Below, one piece after another: positions 41,401 to 54,400 of a stretch of DNA of 64,000 bases. A program made the translations under genes and the position numbers. Below the pieces are notes generated by a model. That model was not told the DNA's origin and searched no databases. It saw only the letters and a program-made list of their open reading frames with translations. Location of the stretch: contig NW_020170542.1 in assembly GCF_000524195.1 (NCBI RefSeq), forward strand, positions 102,431 through 166,430, in the 5' to 3' direction. Origin of the DNA: Echinococcus granulosus. Taxonomy: Eukaryota; Platyhelminthes; Cestoda; Cyclophyllidea; Taeniidae. Each line of letters begins with the position of its first letter. The stretch's first letter is position 1.

Positions 41401-44400
41401 TCAACTTATTGTGAAACGGTATTGTAATGGAAGAAGGAAAACCGGTTAATAAATAGATTTACATTTCGGGCTTTCTGCCATGGAGACGTTTTTTTCTAAA
41501 AAAAAAAACATTGCATACTTGAAAAGTTCACGATTTTATAGTTGCAGGACAGCAAAAGGTCACGATAGGTGACTATATCCAGTGTCCAAGTCCAGCCAAG
41601 ACTTTAATCCACCGCTTATTGCGAATGATGCTACCGTGGCAGCACCACACCCAGTAGTAAGTGACAAATGTTTATCCCATCACTGTTGGTATTAGGCAAC
41701 ATAAATGGCGTATATTATTTCGGGGCTGTGGATTCAGAAACCAAAGGTAAAGTGAAACACCAAATCTTTTCTACGTACTTTACTGCAGTCGAAGAGTCTA
41801 GCCAAAGTACATATTTCACTCCTTTAAATTTGTTCTTTTTAAACTGTATAAAAGCAAAAGTAGCGATCAATTGCAGAAACGGAGGATAATATCCCTGGAA
41901 GAATTAATGCTAAACTCCCACCATTTGAATTAACATTTTGTGCTAATATGACATTCACTTTGATTCATCTCCTATGTAATGGGGGAGTGTGGAAATCGTG
42001 TAAGTATTAACTATGGAATGTGTACGTTCCTTCAGGTACAATGTTTACTTGACATCAGGCGATAGGTAAAGTCGCAACCGAGGTTGGGGCATTCGTTCCG
42101 AGATAGTGGGCTTGAGAAGTGGTTTTTGCAGGTTAACGGTTAAGTAGCCAACGAAATGCAACTAATGTGATCGAAGTGGTGAGAAACTGCTCCAAAAAGA
42201 AAACTTTTCATCAAGACAGTAAATTACTTGGTGATTGCATTAAGCTAATCACCTTAATTGTATCTAACACTTCTGGTAGCAAAAATTTTGGGGAAAATTG
42301 GCTAATATGCCCCAAATGGTTTATTTTATAACTAAAAAGCGACTGTCTTATTCTGTTTTGACAGAATCAACTGCTGCTGTAAAAACAGGGAAAAGTGTGT
42401 TGTTACTTCTCAAACGGGGGCCACTACACCTACTTTGGCTTCTTAAACTCAACCAATCTCTTTGCGACAAGAGCCGGTTCAGTCAGCTACCGAAAGTGGT
42501 ATGGCGCATTTGTCGCGTACTCGCGACATTGGACTCTGCTAAAAAAATCGCATGTATGTGACCATGCCGCGAATAACCGTTTGGTGTATACGGCTAACTG
42601 TGAGGTGGGTCATGTTGCCCATCCAAACTAGCAGGAATAACATTATACCTTCAAAAGATCCGTTAGTCAATTTAAAAAATTGCACAAAACTACTCTGCTT
42701 TATGTTACGAAACCTACACTGAGCTCAGCTTACGGTTTTTATACAGTGGAGGCAAATGAAACGAAACAAAGTCCACGCAATGCATTTCAACATTTGTCTG
42801 TTCACTGATCCATTAACACCCAAACATATGCCGAGTGCTTTCACCTGGGTTTTTTCACAAACATGACCTTTCCAAAACATGTCCGTAGACAGGTGATTAG
42901 TCCAAATTATCCACATGACCTAAACACACCCTCCCACCGTATATAAACATGAGCAGGTACTCCCTGCTATGTACCTTAAAGAACTTTAACGTTCCACTAT
43001 AATTCAAAACTCATAAGTTCATTGACAAAGATAGTTGGTGTTACGCATTCTATCCTAAATAAATTTCACATTCTCAGGCACTACCCTTAATAGACTACGT
43101 CTTTGGTAATAAATAAAAGTATTCATCAAAATACAGATCCACCGGATTCTAATTCACCATGCCTAATTTTGCAGCAAGTGATTAAAGCCGAAGTGCTTCC
43201 ATTAATAAGAAAAGAAAACAAGGTGATGATTGTATTCCACAACCTGGAAATCTTTTCTGCCTCATGCAATGCGTCTCCCATAACTTGGTATGCAATAGAG
43301 GGGGTTTATGCAGTGTATCGCTGCAGAGATTCTTCGCGAAATTCCGAATGTAGAAAACACTTTGGTGAACAGCCAATTTTCTTCTTGCGTGAAAGCCACT
43401 GCACAACTGCAAAATACCAGTTTAACCTTCTGACAGAGAAAATATTCTTCAGCATCCCTTATTTGATTTCCTATTTTGACACTAAAATGACCTCGAGTAT
43501 TGAGTGCGACTGATTTTGAGGACGTAAAAGCTTAGTTGAACTCAACAAAATAAACAGGACTTTCATTCTTGCAAAAAAGAAATGCTCATTGATTCCGTTC
43601 CCTAAAAAACCCTAACTCAGAGAACGTGTTAGAGTGATGTAAAAATGGGTTTATTTAAACATCGGTGGATATCCAACGTTAATATTTGCAGCTCATTTTC
43701 TGATTTGTTTATTGTTTCGTTTGAACTCGCGGATTTATTTAATTAATGTTAACAAAGTGTGCAATAAAAGATTTGTGAAAAAATAAAGAAGCGAGAAGTA
43801 TTTTCAAATTTTGGCACCCTAATTCATTTCTTTTCCACCTTATTTGATCAGTTAAGCTGTCAGCTGAGAGGGATCTGTCGCAAATCCATTTTGGCAAAAG
43901 GAATCAGTGAGGAAGTGAAGTGTTGAGAAGCTCTTTGTGGAAATCATTCAATCCGAAATTGTACAATATATTCGGCGGTGAAAAATTGTGTGCCTGTATT
44001 GTAAATTATGAAAACGACATAGTTACAAACGTTTGGGCAAAAAAGTAACTTAAGCGTAGGTATAATAAACACAAAGATTTTAAAGATAACAGATATTCGT
44101 GTTCTTATGCCACTGTCCACTAAAAATCCAAGAAAAGCAAAATATGCTTTCTAAATTTAAATTTAACAAGATTTGAAAAACTTGTGAAAAGCGCTGATAA
44201 TAAAAAATATTAGAAATACAGTAGCAAACGTTTCAGCCAATCAAAATCGACGCATAAGTGCTTACAATTGGTCAAAATTACCGCCGGCGCAGAACTGAAC
44301 TGAAAGTGGCCCTTTTGGATATCTCCTCTTGTCGCTCTCTCCCAAATTTATAAGTCCGTCTTTTCGAAAAATGTGGGCTCTAAATCCGAGAGGAGTTGGT

Positions 44401-47400
44401 GTTGTTTTGGTTCTTACTTGATCCACCCACTCTCCCCCTTCCAATGGGCTGGCTGACCGTGTAAGTCTGAATCTGACTGGTTGAACAATGATGTGCACGA
44501 GGCAGTGACCTTGGTCGGGCCTATCCAGTCACCTCTCGGCCATGCCGCTGTGCGTTACAGGCATTAGCATACGTATCTAGTGGCCAATGGTGAACGCGCC
44601 CTAAATGTCAGATGCGAGGGCGGTAAATTGGAAGTCAGGCCAGTCCGAATTTGCGACAATACTCATGCAACGTGATAAATGTCGTTTTCTATAGCAAGCA
44701 ATAACTCTTTGAGCAATTTTTTGCGGAGACCCTTTAAATATATAGGATATTTATTTTAACTACCTCCAACTGTTCATTTTCTCATCCCCCGAAGTTACTA
44801 AATATAACAGCTTATTTTCGCCTACTGGCGAGTTCTTCTGCCATTTTCTTAATTCAAATGTCGGTAAATGTCAAGCAATATTGTTTGATGTGTTACCCGT
44901 TTACTACATTTTTTAGGCTTTATGAGGTGTGTGAGGTCGGGTGTGGCTGTGCTATCAATTTATGAAAGGGCTGAACAGTTAGAAATGTGAAAGAAGATGC
45001 ACACTTCTATCAAGGAGGCCAAAATGTAAAAAGGCGAAAAAGGTTCGCGTGATAGCCTGCAGACATAAAACAATTCCCATTGCATTACATCGTCTCTGTC
45101 TCCCTTTGTCTCACCCACGCCTTGAGATTATCCTCCTCCACAGAACACCATGAAATTTGTCTTTGAGTTGAAAGTAAATGAGTAAAACAAACCAAAGGAA
45201 AAATTTTGTTGTAAATAGCCAATTCAGATAAATTATTCAAGGTCGGGTAAGTTGGGGCCCATTCCACTTTTGCCTAATCACCTGTCGGACCACCTGAGTG
45301 TTTGCATGTTCAAATAATCATCGCTTACAAAAAGTCTGTAATAGATAACTAGTAGAGCAAACTTTCTTACATTTTGCTTGCTCTTAAGTTTTGCGCTTAA
45401 ATGAGTCACTTTAAGGGCTAAGACTATTCACAAACTCCTTCATTAAATTTCAGCTTTAATTATAAAAAGACTCTTTGAAACGTTCCCGTGCTCTTCATAA
45501 GTCTTATTTATATTTGTTTTGCAAAATGTTAGTTTCCGTTCGTATAGCACACTCGACATTCTGAAAATGTCAGCATGAAGGCACAGGAATACGTAGATTA
45601 GCCAACTGCATTTCCCTAATAATTGTTTACCGTGAAATGGAACTATTTTACGGGTAGTTTTTGCGTGGTTACAAGTCTTCTCATGATCAAATTATGTAAC
45701 CACGAAAGGCCGTCGTGGCTTATTCTATTCCTTATAATATTCACCACAATTACTAGTCTCGATCCTGGTGTGAACCTCACTTTCACAAATTACTTTGCAT
45801 GTACTCGCCACCGTTTTGATCGCACCTTTATTTACCAACTGTTTATTTCGCATATAATAGCATGATTACCTGCGAAGTAGAAAAACACAAGGGGAATGCG
45901 AAGAATAAGGGTTAGGCGGTACCGTTTCCCCACCTGGAGGTGCCACACGAAGTCTTCTTATGTAGTATGCCGTAAAGCATGAGGCCCTTTGTTGTCTCGT
46001 AAGAAGAGGGTCGAGTGTACTGCAGCCAAGGGATGAGTCTCGGTCTAAATTGTGCGGCCTTCAATAGGTGAGAGAATCCCTCTAAACAATTTCGCTTGCA
46101 GTCCATCACATCCGCGCACACACAAGGTAGCTATATTCATTTTTGGATAAAGCAGCTCCTGTGATGCAAATGGGGGGAGGGGCAGCTCAGAGGACCTTTT
46201 GGCTAAAACGAAGGTTATGTCCATGCACATACCAAATGTCGGAATACGTTAGTCGCTCCTTATCACAAGGCCTTTAGTAGAGCATCTGAAAACGGTGCGC
46301 TTTTATAACGTACACGAACGAACTGAAGAAGAGCAAATTGTTAGATATTAGCGCCTATTGTCATTTGTAAACACACCAGGGTGGGGCACGTTTGCTTTGC
46401 ATCAACCATGACTCTTCCTACTGATGGACTAATAAGCGGTTTGTATCATCATCGGCACTGAAAGCCGTCTTTGGTATATTAATCTCAAATTCTTTCCATC
46501 GGTATCGCTCGCGATTATTCTTCATCAAGGATAAGGGACACCGCTCAACACAATGCATTAATCGTTGAGTGATTAATTACCAGAACCGGTCTAACCCCTA
46601 CATAAATAGCGCGTCCTGATACTTTACCTTCCCAAAGTGGTGGAACACATCCGATGATGTGGGAAAGGTTAGAGGGTGCAATAGCGAATACTGTACCGAC
46701 AGGTCGACGCACTTCATCTATGCTTTATTTTTCTTGCACACAAACAGTACCAAGTAGTTTACAAGCCCATCCAAGTTGCAGCAAGTCCAAAATTGGGCCA
46801 TAATGGAAACCACAACAACTCACCTAGTCACTCAATATTATTATTTTTTTATTAAAACAAAAGCGTCTGGCTAAAATGTCCCTTTGGAAGTATAATGCAA
46901 AATGAGATACCAAATAAAATCGTGCGCACATAAACAAACTCTGGAAAAATTACTAGGTTCAGCGATGTTTATAAATGTACGATGATAAACATTATGTTAA
47001 TATATTTACGTTAATGACTCTTCACTAGCCGCAGTTTTGGTCGGCAACTTGGTGCCATTGTTTTCACTTAGTGGAATTTCCGTCAACAAACCACTAGCTC
47101 CCCCCTGTACACATGAATAAAGTTTGATGCAGGACTGTACAGCATTCAGCACTATTGTAATGAACTTTAGCAGTTAAAGGTCTTAGCCCAACAAAAAGAA
47201 GACGCTCGATAAAAATGACCAAATCTATGGTACGCTAAAACTGAAGGACTATCGGAGCCGCATTCATATTTCTTGAACTATATCCCACAGGGATTGAAGA
47301 GATACCATGTTTAATTGGTTAAAATTAATAGCTGTGGAGTGGTTTTCAGTATTTTTATGCACAATTTCACCTCCTCAACTTGCAAGAACTCGAAATTGGT

Positions 47401-48347
47401 TTAGATATGTAGCTGACCACCAATAAATGAGGCAAGCGTCAAGACAGAACGAATAGTGAAGGCAGTTATGCAGAGCTTCCTTAAATGTCTTTTCTTAATG
47501 AGGTAACACAGCTTTTAAGCAAATAATCCTACCACTAGTAACAAGCATTTAAATTGCATTTACTGAGGAACAGCAACCAATTTTAAACTGCCCAAAAGCA
47601 CTGTATTCCAACATTGTAGCTAACCAAAGGAACGTAATGCTGGATTCATTGAAATCAGGTATCTTACAGCCCTGATGGCAAGCCACATAACAGTCGAATG
47701 CACCTCTTTGAGTCCCTATCACTATCTTCACTACGTGGAATGAGCCTCGGACCGAAAAACAAACACTATCTACTTGATTTTATTAAAACTATTAGGGCGC
47801 CAAATTAGGCATCCTGCTATCAAAAAACTGTGGTAAGCAGTAAAAAACTACCAATGAATGAATCGCATTTCTATCAAATTAATAGTGCTAGCATATCAAA
47901 GCTTTATGTGAACCACTAAATGGAAGTTCTTTTAAATTTTGGCGCACTATAAGGCATATTACTTGTTAAATTTCGCATCAAATGGGGTGTCTTCCCGGAA
48001 CTCAAGCTAGATGCCATTGCCTCAACATTGTTGTCTAAAATTTATACTCGCTATTAGCAAACTCTGCTAAATTTCATAATATTTTGTCTTGCATCCGTAA
48101 ATCATAAATGAGAACCTCTGAAAAAAGATAAATTAGTTACTATAAATAGTGATTACAAAAACTATGTTCTGATTCCAAAAGTAAGGATATGATCCACCCA
48201 AAATATCTGATGTTTACATTTGTTCTTATGCTTGATCACTGTAATTCCCTACGCTATGTTTTAACTGATTGCGCCAGTGCTTTTTTCGTTTATCTCAAGG
48301 CTGGTGGTTATTCAAACAGCTTGTAGGCTGTGAACGTGGTGGTTAAA
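38497..48347. other. Intergenic, nothing firmly supported
   Basis: About 9.8 kb of AT-rich DNA. A GC-richer patch at about 44270-44600 has a minus-strand open segment with a donor GATCAA|GTAAGA (44417) but no start codon and no partner exon. A 136-codon plus frame at 43103-43513 has no domain or splice evidence. No RNA gene was recognised. Confidence 0.5.
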
Positions 48348-48429
48348 ATGAGGTTTTCGATCTGGGGTGTCCTATGTGTGCTTGGAGGGTTCTTGTATCA
48401 TCTTGCCCTCGGTTACTTCTATACCGTTG
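48348..48429 (+). CDS. MFS transporter exon 1
   Basis: ATG in context TTAAAATGAGG; encodes the first helix from MRFSIWGVLCVLGGF onward. Donor GTTG|GTAGGT, phase 1, followed by a 37-nt intron (48430-48466). Confidence 0.82.
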
Positions 48430-51400
48430 GTAGGTTATTGCAAATTGTTATACTTTTTGAATCCAGGAAATATGATTCCTTATGTCGTTTCGTACATGGG
48501 AATTAAATCAGGTGAAGCCGCGTGGTTTTCATCCACACTTCTTGCGCTCCAAGCTATTTTTATGCCTACTGGAGCAATGTTGGCTACTAAAGTGGGATAT
48601 AGGCCAGTACTTATTATTGCGATGGTTTTTAGCGCGTATGTTACACTTGTCAACGAGCCTGTTTGCTTTAAACGTGTCTCCTCTAAGTCACTCGTCAGTT
48701 TGTTTGCCTTTTATTATTAGAGGTGGTATTTTGCTGACTCGCTTGACCATTGATCACGGTCTTGGGTCCTATATAACAACTTATTGTATTCTCAATGGCA
48801 TCGGTATGGGACTTCCTTATTCCGTCATTTTCTCAGTCGCGTCGTCGGTTAGTTGAATTACGTCCACTTTTGCTTTTATTTTTATAACATTCCTAATGTT
48901 TTACATTTCCAGTGGTTTCCCGAGCATCGTGCCACAGTTGTTGGTATTATTTCTTCTGGCTTCGGCTTGGGTGCTCTCGTCTTTACACCGATCCAAACTG
49001 CTATTATTAACCCAAATAATCTTCCTGTGAATGGGACGTATGTCATTTTTCTACTTTCACACCCATCTCCTGTTATTGCTTTTCTCCACCTGTTTGCATT
49101 TTTTGTGACAGTAAGTTTCCGCCATCTGTTGAAGAGGGAATTCCGACTGCTTTTATAGTCCTTGGCAGCATTGTTCTTGCCCTAGAGTTAGTCGGCACAA
49201 TCTTGTTGAGACAAAAACCAGAAGTAAGTTGTAAGAGTAGTTTTCCCTTTAATATGTGAAGTATTTAATTTATTTGATGCGCCAGTTCCAACTTAACCTC
49301 TTTTGATAATTAAACCAGAAAAGAACTTCTCCTGTCAAAGCATCAACGAAGTAAGTTGCTAATTTTGGATTTGACAGTAAACTCCATGATATTTTGGCAG
49401 ATAATTATCTCATTTGCATTTCCTTTTCCCTTTAAGAATCAATTAGTTTAGGTGCTACTAATATGTGGCCTGCCTGTGTATAGTTAATTTAGCTTATCTA
49501 AACTGAAATGTGCGAACAAAATATGAAGAGCTATAATGCGAAGGAATGTTTCACGCTTCATTTTCCTTTTTGCGCAAAAAATATTTTATTTTAATTTTAG
49601 GGATGTTGATGAAACTGCTATTAGTTTGACCAGCGGCACTGCAAATGCAGAGGTCAAAAAGTGGGTGCTTTATTGATCAGCATTAACTATAACCTAACAA
49701 ATATAGATTCTACAAATTTCCCTGTGTGTTAGGGAAGTGCGTAAGGCTCCGAGGAGTCACACAGTCTCCGAGGCAGTGAGATCTGTGGACTTTTACTTGC
49801 TTTGGCTAATCGCCTTCTGTGACATTATCCCGGTTGTCCTTCTTACCTCAACCTTCAAGGTAAAGGTCATTTCCATTTTGGCTCCTTTTATCAGTCATCA
49901 AAAGAGAATGTTTTATCAAACCGCTGTCTTCATTTTTCAGGTCTACGGAATTCGCAGTGCCTTCGATGATCAATTCCTCTCGGCAATCGCCACGACCAGT
50001 GCGGCCTTTAATTGCCTCGGTCGTGTGTTTTGGGGCCACATGGTTGACCGTTTCTCCTCTAAAGTACGTCCTCCAACTTTTTGTTGCCACCACTGCCTTC
50101 GAGAGGGACCAATGTATTTGGCTGAGGTCAACGCGCCCATGTTTTGGTCATGCTCTTACAAGTCTAAGCGATGTGTATTTACAGTTGAGCAACGGCTAGG
50201 GTGTGACGTCTAAATGCTCCATTGACTTGGGTTTTCTAGGCAGCCGCCGTCACGAGGTCCGCATTGGTAGTAAGGCATAGTGTGGCTGTCGCTCCGTCTT
50301 GTGAGCACTTGGCGACTCAACTATTTTAAACACACTTTCTCTAATAAATTTTAGGTACTAAAAAAACTAGTAAAACATTTCCTGTTAAGTAAGCGGTCAT
50401 TTCGTCCTATGGTATCGAAAATAATCCAACTAATTGCTCAGAGTAACCACGTGGTAATACAAGTTTTCAACTACTTTTAAAACGGTTCCATATTTTCTCA
50501 TTTATTTTTGTTGGTTGTGGATACAGCCAGTTGACAGGGCGTTTTACTTCCTTTGCACCCATATATTTCTCATTAAAGATGCTGAAGTTAATTTGTGCCC
50601 ATTCTGTTCTCTTTGAACAAATTCGTGTCATCGGTTGCTGTAATTCAGTTCTACGCACTACCCTTCTTCATCTCAGTGATTGCTAGGTTCTATGATGAAG
50701 TGCAAAAACAGCCTATTCATCGCATAAGGAAAGTCATGCGAACAAACCGTGAAATTATATTGCTTTGTTGTTTGCTTCCCCTTTCGACATCTCAGCTTCT
50801 TGTTTTTTGCAAGGAATGTTGGGATATGTGTTAATCCCCTATCTGGAATACCATTGGTAATGCAAATTATCTCTTAATTTTTTGGCTCTAGTCATTTGTA
50901 TCTGCAGTTTAAATTAAGATTTCTCTCCGGATCCTTAAATTTGTGCACAGTTAGGAGACTTCAGAATCTGCTTATAGAAGATTTGAGGGGAAGAAGGAGT
51001 GCGTATGATCAGCCAAGTTTAGATCCCTACCCATGTGGATTAACTGTGAGATCTGCTGGCGGTCCTTGTGTTTGTGATCCTTCTTTGTAACTTCCCGATT
51101 GGTAGACTTCTGATACGCTGTCAGTAGTACGTTTTTGAGATGCTGGTAAATCATAGTTAACTTTTACCAAAACAGATGAAAAACATGGGGCATTTCTCTC
51201 TGTTTTGGCTGTAAGGTAGTGCTCAGGTTTTGCATAGAAATTTGAAAATAGCTTCACAAAAATTGTCTTGAATGACTAAAAATTCGGAAATCCCGCCTTT
51301 TAAGAAGTTATTAATTTCACTACCCCTTCCGTTTTTACGTTTGTAACTGACCGATCAGCCGAAGAATAGTCCTCTTAATGGTTAAATAATGGTGGAAGTT

Positions 51401-54400
51401 TCCCATCGACCGAGGTAATTAATTCAGAATTTGAATCAAAAGTTTAAAGCAGTACTGAAGGGATTAGGGGTGAAGCCCACCCAACCGTCCAGTTTGGAAC
51501 CCACTCTCCTCTATTCTTAATGTAGTGCCGGTCCATTTGGTCGGCTCATCAAGCGGTCAACCAATGCCTACCAACCCTTATCCAAATGTTGCTTAAACTA
51601 CAAGCTGACTTGCTTCTGAAGATCGAAGAGTGCATTGAAAAAATTGGAAACGGCGGTAGAATCTACACACAGGCTGAAAAACTGCGCACTACTGTTTGCT
51701 TACTGATCCGAGGATTACTGGATGCTTGGGTCATTTATTTGCACAACGGGTTTCTTTCTTAATTGAGCTTGGACATACCCTATCGGGCAACCAGGAAACA
51801 GTTAGTTTAGAATGGTGCAGAAGTGCTGGAGATTGAAAGAAGCTGGGTGAACGATCACGTAAATTTTTTTAGTTGAAGAACTAATAATAGGACTCTCAGG
51901 GGTTTGTTACTCTCTCTTGTGTAGTTCACAGAGGAACACAAAAATCATNNNNNNNNNNNNNNNNNNNNNNNNNNNNNNNNNNNNNNNNNNNNNNNNNNNN
52001 NNNNNNNNNNNNNNNNNNNNNNNNNNNNNNNNNNNNNNNNNNNNNNNNTTTCTCCGTAAACGAGTCATTACCTAACTTGCATCTAAAGACCTTAGGAGGT
52101 TAAAATCCGTTACATTGCAAAGACATTGTGATATAGTCAGGTTTTATTTAAAGTAGCCATTGACACCACAACTTTTTCTTCACAAAAGTAGTCGCTTACA
52201 ATACTTGATGTAGTAATATGGCTATTTATTGGACTGCGTTGCCCCACAAACACTTACGTACCGTGGAATATTTGACCTTCTGAGAAGTCCTCAATGTAGT
52301 GGTTAATTTTTTTTGTAAATGAAAGAATAACTCCACTGAATGGAGGCAAAATGATCAAAGCTTACACAGCTGAATTGTCTTCACTAAAAAACAAAAGCAG
52401 CATGATAATCCGTTTGAAATTTCTTGATATGTCCTGCCGAGATGTGGCTCAAGTCGCATCTGAAAGTCAAAAGAAACGGGAGGATGGAATCAGCCGCACA
52501 CGAGATGTTTCGGCATGAATGCGATGAGTATTTGCCCAGAAATGATATATTTCTCAGCAAACTGTATCAATGAGAAATTGGTGAATTTGTACCCCAGTTG
52601 TAGGCAAAAATCAGATAACTTCACCGTGGGACAGAAAGATTGAAGGCTAGGATCTGAACAACCATGTGATACCCTATCGCGTTAGAGCTACCGGTAGCAC
52701 AGTTCCACCCCTTCTTACAAGGCAATGGGGGTTTTGACGAGGTCGGATTTTTCAGTGAAGGGTTTAGCATTGCTGACCATATCCTACCGAACGGCTACCG
52801 AAAGGACGCTAAGGAAAGAATCCCATATTAAACCGCACCATTTCTAAGTATTTTTAATTTCTTTTCCGCCAGTGTCCGCTTATGTGCTTCTTGGTGATGT
52901 GGGGAAGCCTATTTGTGACCTTTCCCTACGTGGCCGCGGGAGCTGCTGGTAGGGCCCTCTACGCCATTTGGGTGTTTGGCCTTTTCTTCTCTCTCTCCGC
53001 GCATTTTGTGGTTATTCCATCTACTTGCACTCGCGTCTTCGGTCCTGCCAACATGGCCACAATCTATGGGCTCATCTACTTTGCATCGGTGAGACTTACG
53101 TACACTTACTTGTAATGGATTTTCAAGTGCTAACATGTTCCGATTTGTCCGGTCTCGGCGCTGCAAGTATGTGACGTCCCTTTTCTACTTATAACAGTTG
53201 CAGTTGCACAAAAATCGTGTTTTGCAAATAGATCTAAAAGACAGGTACATTACACAGCTAGGCATTTAGGGTTTTTATGATGTAAAATTTCGATCAGACA
53301 TTGGGTAAAAAGAGTACAAATTATATTAGTTCGGGTTGTACGTATACTTCCTGGTTGCCATGTCTTTCTCCCTACTGCCGCCCACTTAAGTGTTCTGACT
53401 AAAGCAGTTTTGGGATTTATGCTGGAGACCTGAAAACTACGAGGCGGATAAAAACAACAGTAAAATAACCCGTTTTCATGTGTTCATGATTCTCGAACTC
53501 CGGTAACAATTAATCACCCTCAGTGCTGGGTTTTTTAATATGCATGAACTTTTTCAAGTGTTTATCATTCGTAAACATTTGCTTTTGCTTCCTATTTTAT
53601 TGTTTTGACGTATTGACGTTAATTTGGCCTGCAAAACAAGGAAAGAATGGTCTTTTGATCTTCTTAACTAGTATTAATGCTTCCTCGCCAACGGATCTTA
53701 CTAAGCCCCATAAATGTTACTTCGTTTTTTGGCCAGATTTGTTACAACTGAACTTGGAATTTCACCTTCCCATTAAAGATTGAGAAGTTCATTTTGCCTT
53801 TCAAAGTTGTCTTACATCCTTTTTCAACTTATTCAATTAATCAGAGGAGTGGGCGAGTCACGTTTATGTGCCAGTGTCCCTGCTACACCTCTTGGCCCTC
53901 AACGATGACATTGATTTATATCCTTGACCCGGCATAAATCCTATCTAAGCTGTCTTGCAAATTTCCTAATGTACGGTGGATATTCTCGCTTTATTCATTA
54001 GCCCTAAGAATGGTTACTTGGTTATTATAAAAAGAAAATGTTCCCTTATATTTATTGGTTGCCATATTTTTGACAATGGAATTTAAGTTGTGTTACCTTT
54101 TTATACGCCCTTTTGAGGAACCATCCCATGCTGTCTTATAAAGTTAATTTGGTCACTCTAATCGCAGATTTGTCTACTTTCAAAACTTGGCTTAGGTTCT
54201 CTGCCGTCCCCGCATAACAACGCTGTCATTTATTTCGTGCCTTCATTAATTACTATCTTGGTAAGGGACTTCGTCAAAATGTTGTAAACTTAATCAAAGC
54301 ATATAATAACTTTTTATTTTTTATAAAGAACTGGCTTGGGTGTGTTTATTTTAATGTCATGGCAATCTGTGTTGGTGGATTCTAAAAATTGGTCAGTACT

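Noticed and set aside
43103..43513. 136-codon plus-strand frame
   Set aside because: No domain, no signal peptide, no splice context.
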